Assembly (NCBI RefSeq): GCF_020097835.1
Contig: NZ_CP083667.1
Coordinates: 1-64,000, forward strand
Direction of reading: 5' to 3'
Length of the DNA: 64,000 nucleotides
From: Haloprofundus halobius
GTDB lineage: Archaea > Halobacteriota > Halobacteria > Halobacteriales > Haloferacaceae
The notes below the pieces were generated by a model. The model ran no database searches. It was not told where the DNA came from and saw nothing but the letters and a program-made list of their open reading frames with translations. Below are positions 17,093-26,437 of the stretch, piece after piece (within the stretch, counting starts at the first letter, position 1; every line of letters begins with the position of its first letter). The position numbers and the translations under genes were made by a program.

Positions 17093-18433
17093 TTACTCGT
17101 ACACGCGCTGGCGTTCATTCTCGATCTTCTCAGCAACCTGTTGGACTCGATCGGGATACTGGAGGAGCTGTTCGAGCGTCTCAGTCGCTGGTTGCGCAAC
17201 CTCCGGTGAGGTGTTTTCCCAGTATCGGAGCGAGAACTGGATGTCTTCTTCGTTGATCGTATTCACCAGATTCCTCTTATTCTCGTCGAGGAACGAGGGA
17301 TCAACTTCCTGATTAGTGGGCGGGAACCCTAGCTCTTGATTCACCGTCGATTGGAACTCGGGACTTAACACAAGGTCAATGAACTCGCGCGTCATCTCTT
17401 CGTTTTCCGTCCCTGCGTGGGGGACGATTGGTCCCGGTTCGATAATCATCCGCGGATTCTCATCTCCACTTATATTTGGCAGGATGAACCATCCCATATC
17501 AGAGAACTCGAGATCGTTCTCAGAGAAAATCCCACTAAGCCAGTCTCCGCTAGCATGCATTACGTATTCTCCGTTCGCCAATTGCTGTTGGGCTGTTGGT
17601 GATTCTAGCTGAAACATCCTTTCTGCTGGCCCGAAGTATCCGTTCCGTTGATACTCAGCCATTTTCTCGAGCGCCCAAATAGCAGTATCGTCTGTGTACT
17701 TTGCTTCGCCGCGGCATAGTGCGTTGTAGAACTCTGGATCCTCGTGAATGAGGAATTCTTCGAACCAAACGAACGTCGGCCAGGAAGATTCCCCTAGTGG
17801 TATTTGGATCGGTATCTTGTCTGTCTCTGCGATGTCGGCGCAGATCTGTTCGAAGTCCGACCACGTCTCGGGTTCTGAGAGACCCATCTCGTCGAACGTA
17901 GCCTTATGATACCACACAACCCAGTAACTGAGGTAGTACGGGACAGCGTAGGCGCTTCCATCGGCTGAGAATTGCTGCATGAGACTTTCGTCATACTCAC
18001 CATTCTCAATGTGGGCTTCCCACTGCTCTGTGATGTCCAATGCGTAACCGTCCGAAGCGATGTCGCGAAGGCGCTGACCGGTCCACCACGTAAAAAGGGT
18101 GGGACCATCAGTAGTCCCGAAAACTGGCCGCAGCGCACCTTGGTACGAATCCGTACTACCGTATGACGTGACAGACACCTCGGCGGGCGCCTCTCCTTCG
18201 ATTTCCGAAAAGCTGGTTTTGAAACCGTCGTCCCAATCCGGCTTGTCGTGCCAGAACGCTGCTTGAGTGCTTCCCCCGTCTCCACCCCCGCTACTGCCAT
18301 TTTCCCCAGTATTTTCGCCGTCACCGGACCCGCTGCATCCTGCCAACCCTAGCATTCCACCTGCGGCGAGCGCCTTCAGAAGGTGACGCCGATCCTGACT
18401 AGCTGCACTCTGACCTCTGTTACCGTCGGGCAT
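17093..18433 (-). CDS. Extracellular sugar-binding lipoprotein (ABC type)
   Basis: 446 aa. The N-terminus has a twin-arginine motif (DRRHLLKAL), a hydrophobic stretch and a lipobox LAGC, so it should be exported by Tat and lipid-anchored. A Gly/Ser/Asp-rich linker of about 30 residues follows, as usual for haloarchaeal binding proteins. The mature part is a family-1 solute-binding fold (TFDEMGLSEPETWSDFEQIC is the usual hinge phrase; FTWWTGQRLRDIASDGYALD). The substrate is probably an oligosaccharide containing mannose, inferred from neighbours. A TATA-like sequence lies about 28 nt upstream. Confidence 0.88.
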   Translation of the reverse strand: MPDGNRGQSAASQDRRHLLKALAAGGMLGLAGCSGSGDGENTGENGSSGGGDGGSTQAAFWHDKPDWDDGFKTSFSEIEGEAPAEVSVTSYGSTDSYQGALRPVFGTTDGPTLFTWWTGQRLRDIASDGYALDITEQWEAHIENGEYDESLMQQFSADGSAYAVPYYLSYWVVWYHKATFDEMGLSEPETWSDFEQICADIAETDKIPIQIPLGESSWPTFVWFEEFLIHEDPEFYNALCRGEAKYTDDTAIWALEKMAEYQRNGYFGPAERMFQLESPTAQQQLANGEYVMHASGDWLSGIFSENDLEFSDMGWFILPNISGDENPRMIIEPGPIVPHAGTENEEMTREFIDLVLSPEFQSTVNQELGFPPTNQEVDPSFLDENKRNLVNTINEEDIQFSLRYWENTSPEVAQPATETLEQLLQYPDRVQQVAEKIENERQRVYE

Positions 18434-18460
18434 AACACGAGAATGATACTGATGAACTAT

Positions 18461-18467
18461 GATAAAG
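18461..18467 (-). promoter_or_regulatory. TATA box of the sugar-binding protein gene
   Basis: On the minus strand CTTTATC lies about 28-34 nt upstream of the ATG at 18433. This implies a separate leaderless transcript for the abundant binding protein within the block. Confidence 0.45.
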
Positions 18468-18598
18468 ATTAGGGATGGTTACAATAGGTTACACCAAAAA
18501 TTAGTCTCGCAAAACAAGACACGATATCCACACGAGGTGGTCGGTCAGTACGTCCGCGTCGTACAGGGCTTTCTCGAAGGATAGTCGGAGAGACAGAC

Positions 18599-19381
18599 TC
18601 AGTATCCGCCCGCGAGATATCCGCCGTCAACCAAGAGCTGGGCACCCGTAATCCATTCCGCTTCCTCGCTTACGAAGAAACTGACGGCATTAGCGATGTC
18701 TCGTGGTTCGCCGAGACGCGGTAGTGGAGTATTTCGTTCCTGTCGCTCCATCGTTTCTTGGTTGTTTAGGTCCTGCATTGGCGTCTTGATAACGCCTGGA
18801 AGAATCGTGTTGACGGTCACGCCGTCGTCTGCAACTTCCATGGCGAGGTCGCGGGTGAAATTCACGATACCAGCTTTGGTTGATGCGTATGCCGGCCCCC
18901 CTCCACCGAAATGGGCGTTAACGCTGCTAATGTTCACAATACGGCCCGCATCTGAGCCAGTAATGTGTGGTAGTGCGTACTTCGCGGTCAGAAAGTATGC
19001 GGTGAGATTGACATCCAGCTGCCGTTGCCAATCATCTCTCGAGAGTGACAGGGTCGTGCCCGGAATTAGGATTCCCGCGTTATTGATGAGGATATCGATT
19101 CGACCAAACTCGTCGACCACTTCCTCGACAGTAGTCTCAATATCGGCTTCGTCCGTGAGGTCCGTTTCTATAAAGACGGCGTCGCCGTGTTCCTCTTCTC
19201 GAATGGCTTCGTCCGTTGGCTTCGTCACGTTCGTATCGTAGTGTTTTCCCGACTTTGGGGCGTGGCGTTTATCGACAACGGCAACGCTGAACCCGTCTTC
19301 CGCGAGGCGAAGAGCGATTCCGCGGCCAATACCCGAACTCCCACCAGTAACAACGGCTACTCGACCATCATGCGCAGTCAT
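18599..19381 (-). CDS. SDR-family sugar dehydrogenase
   Basis: 260 aa, classical short-chain dehydrogenase. The nucleotide motif TGGSSGIGRG is at about 12-21, NNAG at about 98, catalytic Ser in ISSVNAH and YASTK (Tyr/Lys). I chose the start at 19381 (MTAHDGRVAVVTGG); the frame is open much further upstream but only antisense to the next gene. Members oxidise aldoses or aldonates. Beside a lactonase and mannonate dehydratase it could be a mannose 1-dehydrogenase or a mannonate/fructuronate oxidoreductase. The first fits the lactonase better, which is inference. Confidence 0.85.
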   Translation of the reverse strand: MTAHDGRVAVVTGGSSGIGRGIALRLAEDGFSVAVVDKRHAPKSGKHYDTNVTKPTDEAIREEEHGDAVFIETDLTDEADIETTVEEVVDEFGRIDILINNAGILIPGTTLSLSRDDWQRQLDVNLTAYFLTAKYALPHITGSDAGRIVNISSVNAHFGGGGPAYASTKAGIVNFTRDLAMEVADDGVTVNTILPGVIKTPMQDLNNQETMERQERNTPLPRLGEPRDIANAVSFFVSEEAEWITGAQLLVDGGYLAGGY

Positions 19382-19454
19382 ATCAACTACCAACCCACAA
19401 ATCGGTGAAAAATCTATCGGGTATACAATCCGAGTTTGGTTGGGTTTACGTTCA

Positions 19455-20486
19455 CTAATCGGCGTTTTCGGCTGCTCTGAGCATTCCACGAATGTATCCG
19501 ATCGTGAATGCGCGACCGCTCGGTCCCCAATCCGCTTCGCCCGCCATCTTCGGAACGTGATCTGGAATGACCATCCCTTCGAACCCCCCCTCGATAAGCG
19601 TCTCCAGTACCTCGTATTCGTCATAGTTGCCCTCATCGATAAACACTTCCTGAAACGAAGGAACGTGGTTCTTGACGTCCCGAAAGTGAACGTAACTGAC
19701 TTTGTTTCGTTGAACGAAAAAGTCCACCATCTCTCGCACCTCCATCTCGCTGTCCATCTCGGAGAGTACTCCAAGCGCTAGCTGAATTTTGTGGTTATCG
19801 CTGGAAACGACTTCCATTGCCCTCCGTAGATTTTCGAAATTTCGAAAGAGACGTGCAATCCCGCCAAGCGACGAGACTGGGGGATCGTCCGGATGGAGCG
19901 CAAGCGTTACTCCCTCCTCTTCCGCAACCGGCAGTACCTCTTCGAGAAAGTATCGGTAATTTTCCCAAATTTCCGACTCGGGATACTCCCGATCATGTGT
20001 CAATGGTGCTTGTTCCATATCCTCCATATCGAACGCCGTCGACGTAGCGCCGCCTCGTCCGGGTCGGTTTAAGGACGACCGCCAGACGCGGTTTGGCATC
20101 CAGTTGTATCCGAGCGTGGTAATCCCCGCACGACCCATATTCTGGATGGTGGCTTTTACGTTCTCGAGTTGCTTCTCTCTCCCGTCTTGACCAAGCATGA
20201 TGTCGTCGTAAAATGAGAGGGGTAAGTTTTCGATAGCACCGAACGTAAAGCCGCGTTCCTCGATAAAGTTCCGAAGGTGGAGAAGTTCCTCAAACGACCA
20301 CTTCGAGTCCGTGGAGAGAGGTAATTCTTCGTCGGGAAGATACGACTGGGCGTACGGATGGACGATGATGTGAGAAACGTTTAGCTGTTTTGCGAACTGA
20401 AGTCGTTCGTTCGTCGGATTGTTAAACCGAAGCGAAGGGTAGATTCGGCTCTCAAGTCTCTGGGCCTTTCCCGCCTTGCGACTCAT
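19455..20486 (-). CDS. uxuA: Mannonate dehydratase
   Basis: 343 aa, UxuA-type xylose-isomerase-like TIM barrel that dehydrates D-mannonate to 2-keto-3-deoxy-D-gluconate. Diagnostic segments are TTLGYNWMPNRVWR, LALHPDDPPVSSLGG (metal-binding His/Asp) and YVHFRDVKN. The C-terminal VIPDHVPKM is the usual 'DHVP' signature. I chose MSRKAG at 20486; a frame extension of seven residues to 20507 is unlikely because it overlaps a TATA-like AATAATAT about 28 nt upstream. It forms the core of the proposed mannose oxidation route. Confidence 0.88.
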   Translation of the reverse strand: MSRKAGKAQRLESRIYPSLRFNNPTNERLQFAKQLNVSHIIVHPYAQSYLPDEELPLSTDSKWSFEELLHLRNFIEERGFTFGAIENLPLSFYDDIMLGQDGREKQLENVKATIQNMGRAGITTLGYNWMPNRVWRSSLNRPGRGGATSTAFDMEDMEQAPLTHDREYPESEIWENYRYFLEEVLPVAEEEGVTLALHPDDPPVSSLGGIARLFRNFENLRRAMEVVSSDNHKIQLALGVLSEMDSEMEVREMVDFFVQRNKVSYVHFRDVKNHVPSFQEVFIDEGNYDEYEVLETLIEGGFEGMVIPDHVPKMAGEADWGPSGRAFTIGYIRGMLRAAENAD

Positions 20487-20543
20487 ACTATGAGGACACA
20501 AGCTCAAAGATATTATTAGTTACTTTTCCTGTGGGTGGGAGAT

Positions 20544-21440
20544 TCACTCACCGCTGAGGTCAACCGCTGTCAGGTGCCAGAGGCCGAGGTTTGCGATATA
20601 GAGGGTGTGCCCGGTCGGTCCGCCAAAGCTGATATTCGTAGGATTGCCGATAATAAGTCCGTCCGGATCCTTGATGATGCATTCGATTTCCTGATCTGCC
20701 GTCGGCACCCGGGGATCAGCGAGCCGATACACGGCGTTATCGCCGATGGATGCCGCATAGAGTCTGTCCTTCCAGTCGAATCCGAGTCCATCGACCATCC
20801 CGAACCCGTCGGTGACGTGGGTCACCGCTTCGGTAGTGCCGTCGACGAGTTCCACGGCAGAAACCTCGTGCAATCCCGTCTCCGCCACGTAGAGCCGTGA
20901 CTCGTCCGGGGAGAGCGCGAGTCCGTTCGGAAACGCCGATGGTTCTTCGGTCAAGATCCGGCCCGTACCGTCAGGTTCAACGACGTAGATGCACCCGTCG
21001 GCGTTCGCCATCTCGCTCCGTTCACCGGAGTCCGAGATGTACAACCGCCCCGCCGAATCGAAGACACAGTAGTTCGGGTGACGCGGAGCCGTGTCGCTGT
21101 CGCCGGCGACGACCACTTCCAGATCACCGGCCACACCGTCGCTGTCGATCGGAAGGCGGAAAACCGCGTGTTGTTGGAAGTCACAGGCGTAGAGCGCTCC
21201 GTCGGGTCCAATCGTAACACCGAGTACGAATCCGCCGGTGTTTCCGATTTCGTCGACGACGTTCGTTTCCGGTTGTATCCGATACAACTGCCCGTTCTCA
21301 CCACCCGCGTAGAGTGTTCCGTCGTCTGCAACGGCTACGTCTTCGGGGTGGTCCAACCGCGTTCTAAGCCACGGATCGGCGCCTATGATCGCTGCATCCG
21401 AGAGTCGACATACGTGTGATTGTGGGCCGTTAGCAACCAT
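20544..21440 (-). CDS. SMP-30/gluconolactonase-like sugar lactonase
   Basis: 298-aa six-bladed beta propeller of the SMP-30/LRE family. Repeating blade phrases are EDVAVADDGTLYAGGENGQLYRI, GVTIGPDGALYACDFQQHAV, FPNGLALSPDESRLYVAE and MVDGLGFDWKDRLYAASIGD. The conserved Asn and Asp of the metal centre (NYCVFDSAGRLYISDSG, FPNGLALS) are present. It would hydrolyse an aldonolactone such as mannono-lactone to the acid. It is cotranscribed with the permeases upstream (48 bp gap) and uxuA downstream. Confidence 0.85.
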   Translation of the reverse strand: MVANGPQSHVCRLSDAAIIGADPWLRTRLDHPEDVAVADDGTLYAGGENGQLYRIQPETNVVDEIGNTGGFVLGVTIGPDGALYACDFQQHAVFRLPIDSDGVAGDLEVVVAGDSDTAPRHPNYCVFDSAGRLYISDSGERSEMANADGCIYVVEPDGTGRILTEEPSAFPNGLALSPDESRLYVAETGLHEVSAVELVDGTTEAVTHVTDGFGMVDGLGFDWKDRLYAASIGDNAVYRLADPRVPTADQEIECIIKDPDGLIIGNPTNISFGGPTGHTLYIANLGLWHLTAVDLSGE

Positions 21441-21488
21441 ACACCCACGGACCGGCCGACAGGTGAAAAATGTTGGTGTAGGCGGTGT

Positions 21489-22379
21489 CTATCCCTTCTG
21501 TGTCCCGGCCAGCAACCCGCGGACGAAGTGCTTCTGGAAGAGGAGGAAGACGACGAGCGGCGGGCCGACGGTGAGCAGCGTTCCGGCGGCGAGCACCGTC
21601 CAGTCGGCGCTTCGACCGCCGAGGAGAGCGAGGGCAGTCGCCATGGGGCGAGCGTCCGGACTCGACGTGAGAACTAGCCCGAACAGGAACTCGTTCCAGA
21701 TCCAGATCCACTGGAAAATGAGTGCCACAGCGAGTGCCGGTTTGGCCAGCGGCAGGTAGATCTTCCAGTAGATCTGAAATTTCGAGAGCCCGTCGATTCG
21801 AGCGGCCTCGTACAGGGAGTTCGGTATAGTAATAAAGTAGTTGCGCAGGACGAAGGCGGCGAAGGGGATCGCGATCGTGATGTAAATGATCGAAACGCCG
21901 GTCTTCGTGTTGTAGAGCCCGGTCATGTTGGCCACCTTGACAAGCGGGATGAGGTACATCTGGAACGGGAAGAAGGTGAACAGCAAGATCAGGAAGAGGA
22001 TGCCATCCCGGTACGGGATGTCAAGTTGAGCGATCGTAAAGCCCGCGAGTGATGCTAAAAACACCGCGATCACGGCCCCAACGGATGCGTAAATCAGGCT
22101 GTTGATCGCGTAGTTGCCGAAGTTCCCGTCCGACCACGCCTCCCCGAGATTGCTGATTAACGCGATGCTTTCAGGGAGAGACCAGAAGGCCCCCTGGGGG
22201 AGACTGGGTTGTACCGCGATGTATAGTAACGCCAACAGGGGAATCAACCAGAGGACAGAAATTAAGACGATGAGTCCCCCCCGAAGCACGTTGAACCCGT
22301 TCAAGTTTTTGAGGTACTCGGCGACGTCGTTTTTCGCTCCGTCGACTGTTGGCTGTCCGGGTCGCTCGTCAGTCGCCAT
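21489..22379 (-). CDS. Sugar ABC transporter permease (MalG type)
   Basis: 296 aa with six predicted membrane helices and the EAA loop YEAARIDGLSKFQIYWKIYLPL (about 195-216), which contacts the ATPase. The N-terminus is cytoplasmic. It overlaps the MalF-type gene by 1 bp, so the two are translationally coupled. Confidence 0.9.
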   Translation of the reverse strand: MATDERPGQPTVDGAKNDVAEYLKNLNGFNVLRGGLIVLISVLWLIPLLALLYIAVQPSLPQGAFWSLPESIALISNLGEAWSDGNFGNYAINSLIYASVGAVIAVFLASLAGFTIAQLDIPYRDGILFLILLFTFFPFQMYLIPLVKVANMTGLYNTKTGVSIIYITIAIPFAAFVLRNYFITIPNSLYEAARIDGLSKFQIYWKIYLPLAKPALAVALIFQWIWIWNEFLFGLVLTSSPDARPMATALALLGGRSADWTVLAAGTLLTVGPPLVVFLLFQKHFVRGLLAGTQKG

Positions 22380-23332
22380 CAGACGTCCACCTCCCGCTGG
22401 ATATTGTACCGGATGTAAATCACCGTCACGCCGATAACCAAGATCGTCAGCACGTTAGCCACGGCCGCTCCGGCACCGAACCGGTACTGTCCGAAGGCCA
22501 GTCGATACATGGTGACGGCGAGCGTCTCCGACGAATTGAACGGCCCGCCGCCGGTCATGACGTAAATGATTCCGAAGATCTTGAGCACATTGAAGAGGAT
22601 CGTCGCCACGACGAGCGTAGTAAACGGCCGAAGCATCGGAAACGTAAGATAGCGGAATCGCTGCAGTCTCGACATGCCGTCGATCCGAGTCGCCTCGATC
22701 AGATGGGTCGGGATGGAGCGAAGCCCGGCCAAGTAGATCACCATTGCGAAGGCGCTGAACAACCACACCTGTGCGACCATCATGGCGAACGTGTTCACTT
22801 TCGGAATTCCCAACCACGGGCGAGCGTACTCTCCGAGGCCGATCGTGTGGAGAAATAGGTTGAGGAGACCGACGTCTCCGCTGTAGATGAGCTGCCACAT
22901 GATCGCGACGGCGACGAACGAGATCGCGTAGGGGAGGAAAAAGAGCGTCTTGAAAAAAGACTCCCCGGTGACGTCGTCGATCAGCAGTGCCAGCCCCAAT
23001 CCGGCAATCGGCGGGAAGACGACCATCGCCACGGTCCACATCAGCGTGTTGATGACGGAATTCACCAGGTCCGGACTACTGAAGAATAGTTCGTAGTTCT
23101 CGAAACCGACAAACGTCTCGGGCCATCCAGTACCGTCCCACGTGAAAAAGCTCACGTACACGTTGAAGACGATCGGGATCCCGAGGACCAATACTAACAG
23201 CAAAATCGGTGCGAACAGGAAGAGATACTCCGCTATTGGGTCGAGTTTGATCTGTAGTCGCTGCCACGCGGCTTTCCACCTGGGTGCATCACTACTCACC
23301 CTTGAATCCGTGCTACTGGCTGTCGAGCTCAT
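22379..23332 (-). CDS. Sugar ABC transporter permease (MalF type)
   Basis: 317 aa with about six membrane helices. The EAA loop is IEATRIDGMSRLQRFRYLTF (about 217-236) and the N-terminal helix VFNVYVSFFTWDGTG is typical of CUT1 permeases. It is the first gene of the minus-strand block. A TATA-like ATTAAATA at 23355-23362 lies about 26 nt upstream of its start, implying a leaderless operon promoter. Confidence 0.9.
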   Translation of the reverse strand: MSSTASSTDSRVSSDAPRWKAAWQRLQIKLDPIAEYLFLFAPILLLVLVLGIPIVFNVYVSFFTWDGTGWPETFVGFENYELFFSSPDLVNSVINTLMWTVAMVVFPPIAGLGLALLIDDVTGESFFKTLFFLPYAISFVAVAIMWQLIYSGDVGLLNLFLHTIGLGEYARPWLGIPKVNTFAMMVAQVWLFSAFAMVIYLAGLRSIPTHLIEATRIDGMSRLQRFRYLTFPMLRPFTTLVVATILFNVLKIFGIIYVMTGGGPFNSSETLAVTMYRLAFGQYRFGAGAAVANVLTILVIGVTVIYIRYNIQREVDV

Positions 23333-23354
23333 AGCAGCACAATATTCCGCCTCC

Positions 23355-23362
23355 TATTTAAT
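23355..23362 (-). promoter_or_regulatory. TATA box of the ABC/mannonate operon
   Basis: ATTAAATA on the minus strand, 23-30 nt upstream of the MalF-type start codon. Confidence 0.55.
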
Positions 23363-23547
23363 CTCTAGGTAGAACCGACTCCTATCTAGTGCTGACATGC
23401 GCTAAATGGAACATCAAGGTGATTCTCGCTCCCCCTTATGGTTTCCTCTCTACACATACTGAATTTTTCTATAGGGTACAGACGCATCCTAGCTAGTCTC
23501 CTAATTGAGCTCAACGTTTATTATATTCGTATGGTAACAATGATACC

Positions 23548-23865
23548 ATGTTAGGGGTTGACGCCCCACACCTGACCCACCACAAATACCGATATCGAGT
23601 AAACACACGATCTACCAGTCGACTGAAATGTTCAATGGCAGTTTATCGGCGGAGCGATCGATCTGGCAAGGGTAATCTCGACGACAAGGGTCCGAACGTA
23701 TTCAAGTGAACAATCGAAGCGACAGGTCCGTTACTCCATTGGCTTCGACCCGCGTCTGACGACCAGATAGAACGCTTTCAGCGGCTTAAAGACGCCGGGC
23801 ATATCGAGGTCATGGGAATGTTAGCGAACAACACTCCCCTGTTCGGCACGATAGAACTTGTGGAG
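23548..23865 (+). pseudogene. Decayed second copy of the GH38 N-terminal gene
   Basis: Protein-level remnant of the gene at 13142. From an ATG at 23548, VDAPHLTHH aligns with the intact N-terminus. After a shift, NTDIE-stop-THDLP aligns with HTDIGYTHDQP. Then TIEATGPLLHWLRPASDDQI and ERFQRLKDAGHIEVMGMLAN align with residues 61-102 of the intact protein. The Trp codon before TIE is TGA. Even the upstream TATTCGT.TGGTA matches the GH38 promoter area. It is cut off at about 23865 by the IS6-like remnant. This shows that a GH38 gene once stood divergent from the transporter operon. Confidence 0.8.
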
Positions 23866-24560
23866 AGTTTCGGTCGTTACAGTCAAGCTGACCGCTCAAC
23901 TCGTGACGAGTGAGAGCAGTCAAGTATTCCATGCCGTCTACCAGAAACTCGGTGTCTTCGACATCGTGTTTCTCAATGAAGCGATGGAGGAACGCCGTCG
24001 TGGAATCGAGTAGTCTGCATTAGTTCTGACCCGTCACTCTCGGTCTTCTCGATTGCTGCCACATCGTCGCTTTCGGACGATTCTTCGGTCGCCATCGTTT
24101 CAAAGCGGCTCGCCGCAATTGGTGTTCAGAAGCTGCGCTAACCACTCGGTCCTGCGGCGGCTGCACACACCAACCTCCAGAACCAGCTTTGACTCCATGT
24201 TGATGGCGACATAGAGTCACTTCTTCTCGCCATCTACCACAATCTGTTTCTCGTCTACCCCGACCCGCCGTCGGCGGGTCGCTTTGGGCTTCTGAGAGCG
24301 TGTCCAGTATGACGCCCAGGAGGCGACTGAGTTCCAGACCGCGCCTTGAGATTGGACGACGCCGAGCCAGCACAGTACCGCTGCGCCCTCATGCACCAAC
24401 AACCCCATTGAGTGCAGGTGTACCCCGAACATCCTGACGGATATCGGGGTGCGTTCCGTTCTCCCAAACCTCATCAGAGTCCACCGATACGGCCCTCTGA
24501 GCAGGTCTGCGAGATGCAGGGACACAACTCGCTACGACCTGTTCGTTCCTCAAACTCGTT
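23866..24560 (-). pseudogene. IS6-like DDE transposase remnant
   Basis: Minus-strand frames together read as a DDE transposase. EVADLLRGPYRW-type start, FGVHLHSMGLLVHEGAAVLC and VGVDEKQIVVDGEKK (first catalytic Asp) come from 24217-24525. After shifts, LYVAINMESKLVLEVG, AFLHRFIEKHDVEDTEFLVD (second Asp) and SGQLDCNDRN lie between 24210 and 23870. Several frameshifts and stops make it inactive. No clear terminal repeats remain. Its left edge abuts the GH38 remnant. Confidence 0.7.
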
Positions 24561-25056
24561 CAACTAGACCGTGCCTATCATACTGGTGTGACGCCACCGA
24601 GTCGCCACGGTAGAAACAGTAGGTGAACAACGTGCGCGAGGTCCCGCGAGCAAACGTCACCCACACACACACACTAGACATCAACCCGTGACAGAGGAGG
24701 TACGTGCCCCCTCCCCATCCGTCAGTTCTGTCAGGCTGCAATCGGTCCTCAAGGGATAGGGCGAACGGATCGGGGGATGCCATCGGACGGTCCGCCGTCG
24801 AGTGACCTGAAGCCGGGGTCGGTTTTATCTTGCTGGCTTTCCTCACCACGTCTATGCAGTCACGAAGCATACGGTACGGAAGACGCTGGTCCCGGCAGTC
24901 ACACGCTGCCGTCGATACTGGTTTTGCGCGGACAAGTCGACAATTCGTTACTGGGCTCTCCCGCGCTGTCGATGGTGTAGTCTCGTCGCAGCCAAGGAGA
25001 CCAGAAGTTGTCGCCCCGATTGAGTACGCCGATCCGACCCACGTGAACGAGTAACT
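24561..25056. other. Unassigned region upstream of the oxidoreductase gene
   Basis: About 500 bp with no confident gene. A 74-codon plus-strand ORF (24830-25054) ends right before the next start codon (GAGTAACTGTG) and could be a leader ORF or the remnant of a coupled upstream gene. Its Arg/Ser-rich composition is unlike haloarchaeal proteins. A short CACACACACACAC run lies at about 24661-24673. Confidence 0.4.
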
Positions 25057-26154
25057 GTGACGTACAGCGCCGGCATCATCGGAACTGGGGGCATCGCGGG
25101 AATGGGTATCCTCGGTATGCACGACGAGGACGTAATCGGACAGGAGAAGATCCGGGCCAGCCACGCGGGCGGTTACGACGCCCAGGAGGCGATTGAACTT
25201 GTGGCGGTTGCGGACATCGACAAGGATAAGCTCGCCCAATTTGGTGATGCCTGGGACATCCCGCCCGAACGTCGGTACGTCGGCCACGAGTCAATGCTCG
25301 AAGCCGAGGACTTGGATGTCGTCTCGGTGTGTACCCCGTCGTACCTGCACCACGAACACGTCGTCGACACGGCACAGTCAGCAGCTGATCCGGACGTGAT
25401 CTGGTGTGAGAAGCCGATCGCTTCACAGATCAGCGCGGCTAAGGAAATGACGGACGTCTGCGCCGAGTCAGATACGGAGCTCGTCGTCAACCATTCGTTC
25501 CGGTTTACTGACAAGCTCCGGACGCTCAAGCGACTGATCCAGGAGGAGGGTTTCCTTGGCGAGGTCCAGTCAGTAAACACGCAGTTCCGTATGGAACTGT
25601 TGCGCAACTCGACCCATCTACTCGATACGTTGGTGTACCTCCTCGACGCCCGCGCCGAGACGGTGTCTGGGTACGTTACTGGTGAGAACGAGGCCGTCGA
25701 TTCGCTCCGGGCTGGCCAGCAAGTCGACGACGCCGGCGGGGGTGGGTTCGTCGTGTTCGACGATGGGACCTTCGCCACCGTCGACTGTACGATTCCGCGG
25801 AAGTCGTCGTCGATGACCCTGAATTTCGTCGGCAGCGAGGGAAAGCTGTACATGAACAATGACGACGGCGAGTGGCGATACTGGCGGCTCGACGACGGCG
25901 ACCACGTCGAGGAACCGCTCCCGGGGATAGACGGATTCTGGACCTGGGAGGACGACTATACGCGGGCATTCCGCAACGCAGCCACCCATGTTGTCGACCT
26001 CCTTGAGGGTGAGACGACGAACTGCTCGTCCGGTGAGGAGGCCACGCGCAGTCTGGAGATTATCGTCGGGTTCTACCTCTCGCATTACACCGGCGGGCAG
26101 GTTACTGTCCCGCTCGCGGGGCCGCTCCTAGACGTCCGCATCACGTCCTGGTGA
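25057..26154 (+). CDS. Gfo/Idh/MocA-family sugar oxidoreductase
   Basis: 365 aa. The N-terminal Rossmann motif is GIIGTGGIAG (about 6-15), AVADIDKDKL gives the NAD(P) ribose-binding Asp, and CEKPIA (about 117) is the family EKP motif. HSFRFT and RNSTHLLD (catalytic His region) follow, then a C-terminal alpha/beta domain. The start is GTG at 25057. It oxidises or reduces a sugar or cyclitol and lies at the edge of the mannoside island. It may act on the released hexose or on a modified sugar; the substrate is unknown. Confidence 0.85.
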   Translation: MTYSAGIIGTGGIAGMGILGMHDEDVIGQEKIRASHAGGYDAQEAIELVAVADIDKDKLAQFGDAWDIPPERRYVGHESMLEAEDLDVVSVCTPSYLHHEHVVDTAQSAADPDVIWCEKPIASQISAAKEMTDVCAESDTELVVNHSFRFTDKLRTLKRLIQEEGFLGEVQSVNTQFRMELLRNSTHLLDTLVYLLDARAETVSGYVTGENEAVDSLRAGQQVDDAGGGGFVVFDDGTFATVDCTIPRKSSSMTLNFVGSEGKLYMNNDDGEWRYWRLDDGDHVEEPLPGIDGFWTWEDDYTRAFRNAATHVVDLLEGETTNCSSGEEATRSLEIIVGFYLSHYTGGQVTVPLAGPLLDVRITSW

Positions 26155-26335
26155 GGGGCGATCCATCGCAAGGAACCCACGTTCCGACATGACCCACGGA
26201 CGACCGTTCGCGCCGTGTGTGCGGTCGAACGGCCCGGTTCACAGCCCGATCACCACCGTCCGCTCCATAGCCAACGGCCGAGGCGATGGCGTAAACTTGG
26301 AGGTGCAGAGCCATCGGATATACACATCGGTCGAT

Positions 26336-26366
26336 TCTATAGTAATCACTAGAAGTAATTACTCAT
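26336..26366. repeat. Solitary IS630-type terminal sequence
   Basis: TCTATAGTAATCACTAGAAG then TAATTACTCAT differs at only a few positions from the IS630 remnant end at 8016-8046. It keeps the AGTAAT...ATTACT arms. No transposase lies next to it, so it is a scar or solo end. Confidence 0.6.
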
Positions 26367-26437
26367 GTTGTCCGGCCCGACTTCAGCGCCGGCCACTCAC
26401 AGATACCGTCGCTGCTGCTGTCACGTTGAATATTGTT

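Noticed and set aside
24550-25287. A 245-codon minus-strand ORF
   Set aside because: It overlaps the start of the Gfo/Idh/MocA gene and has Arg/Ser/Thr-skewed, motif-free sequence.
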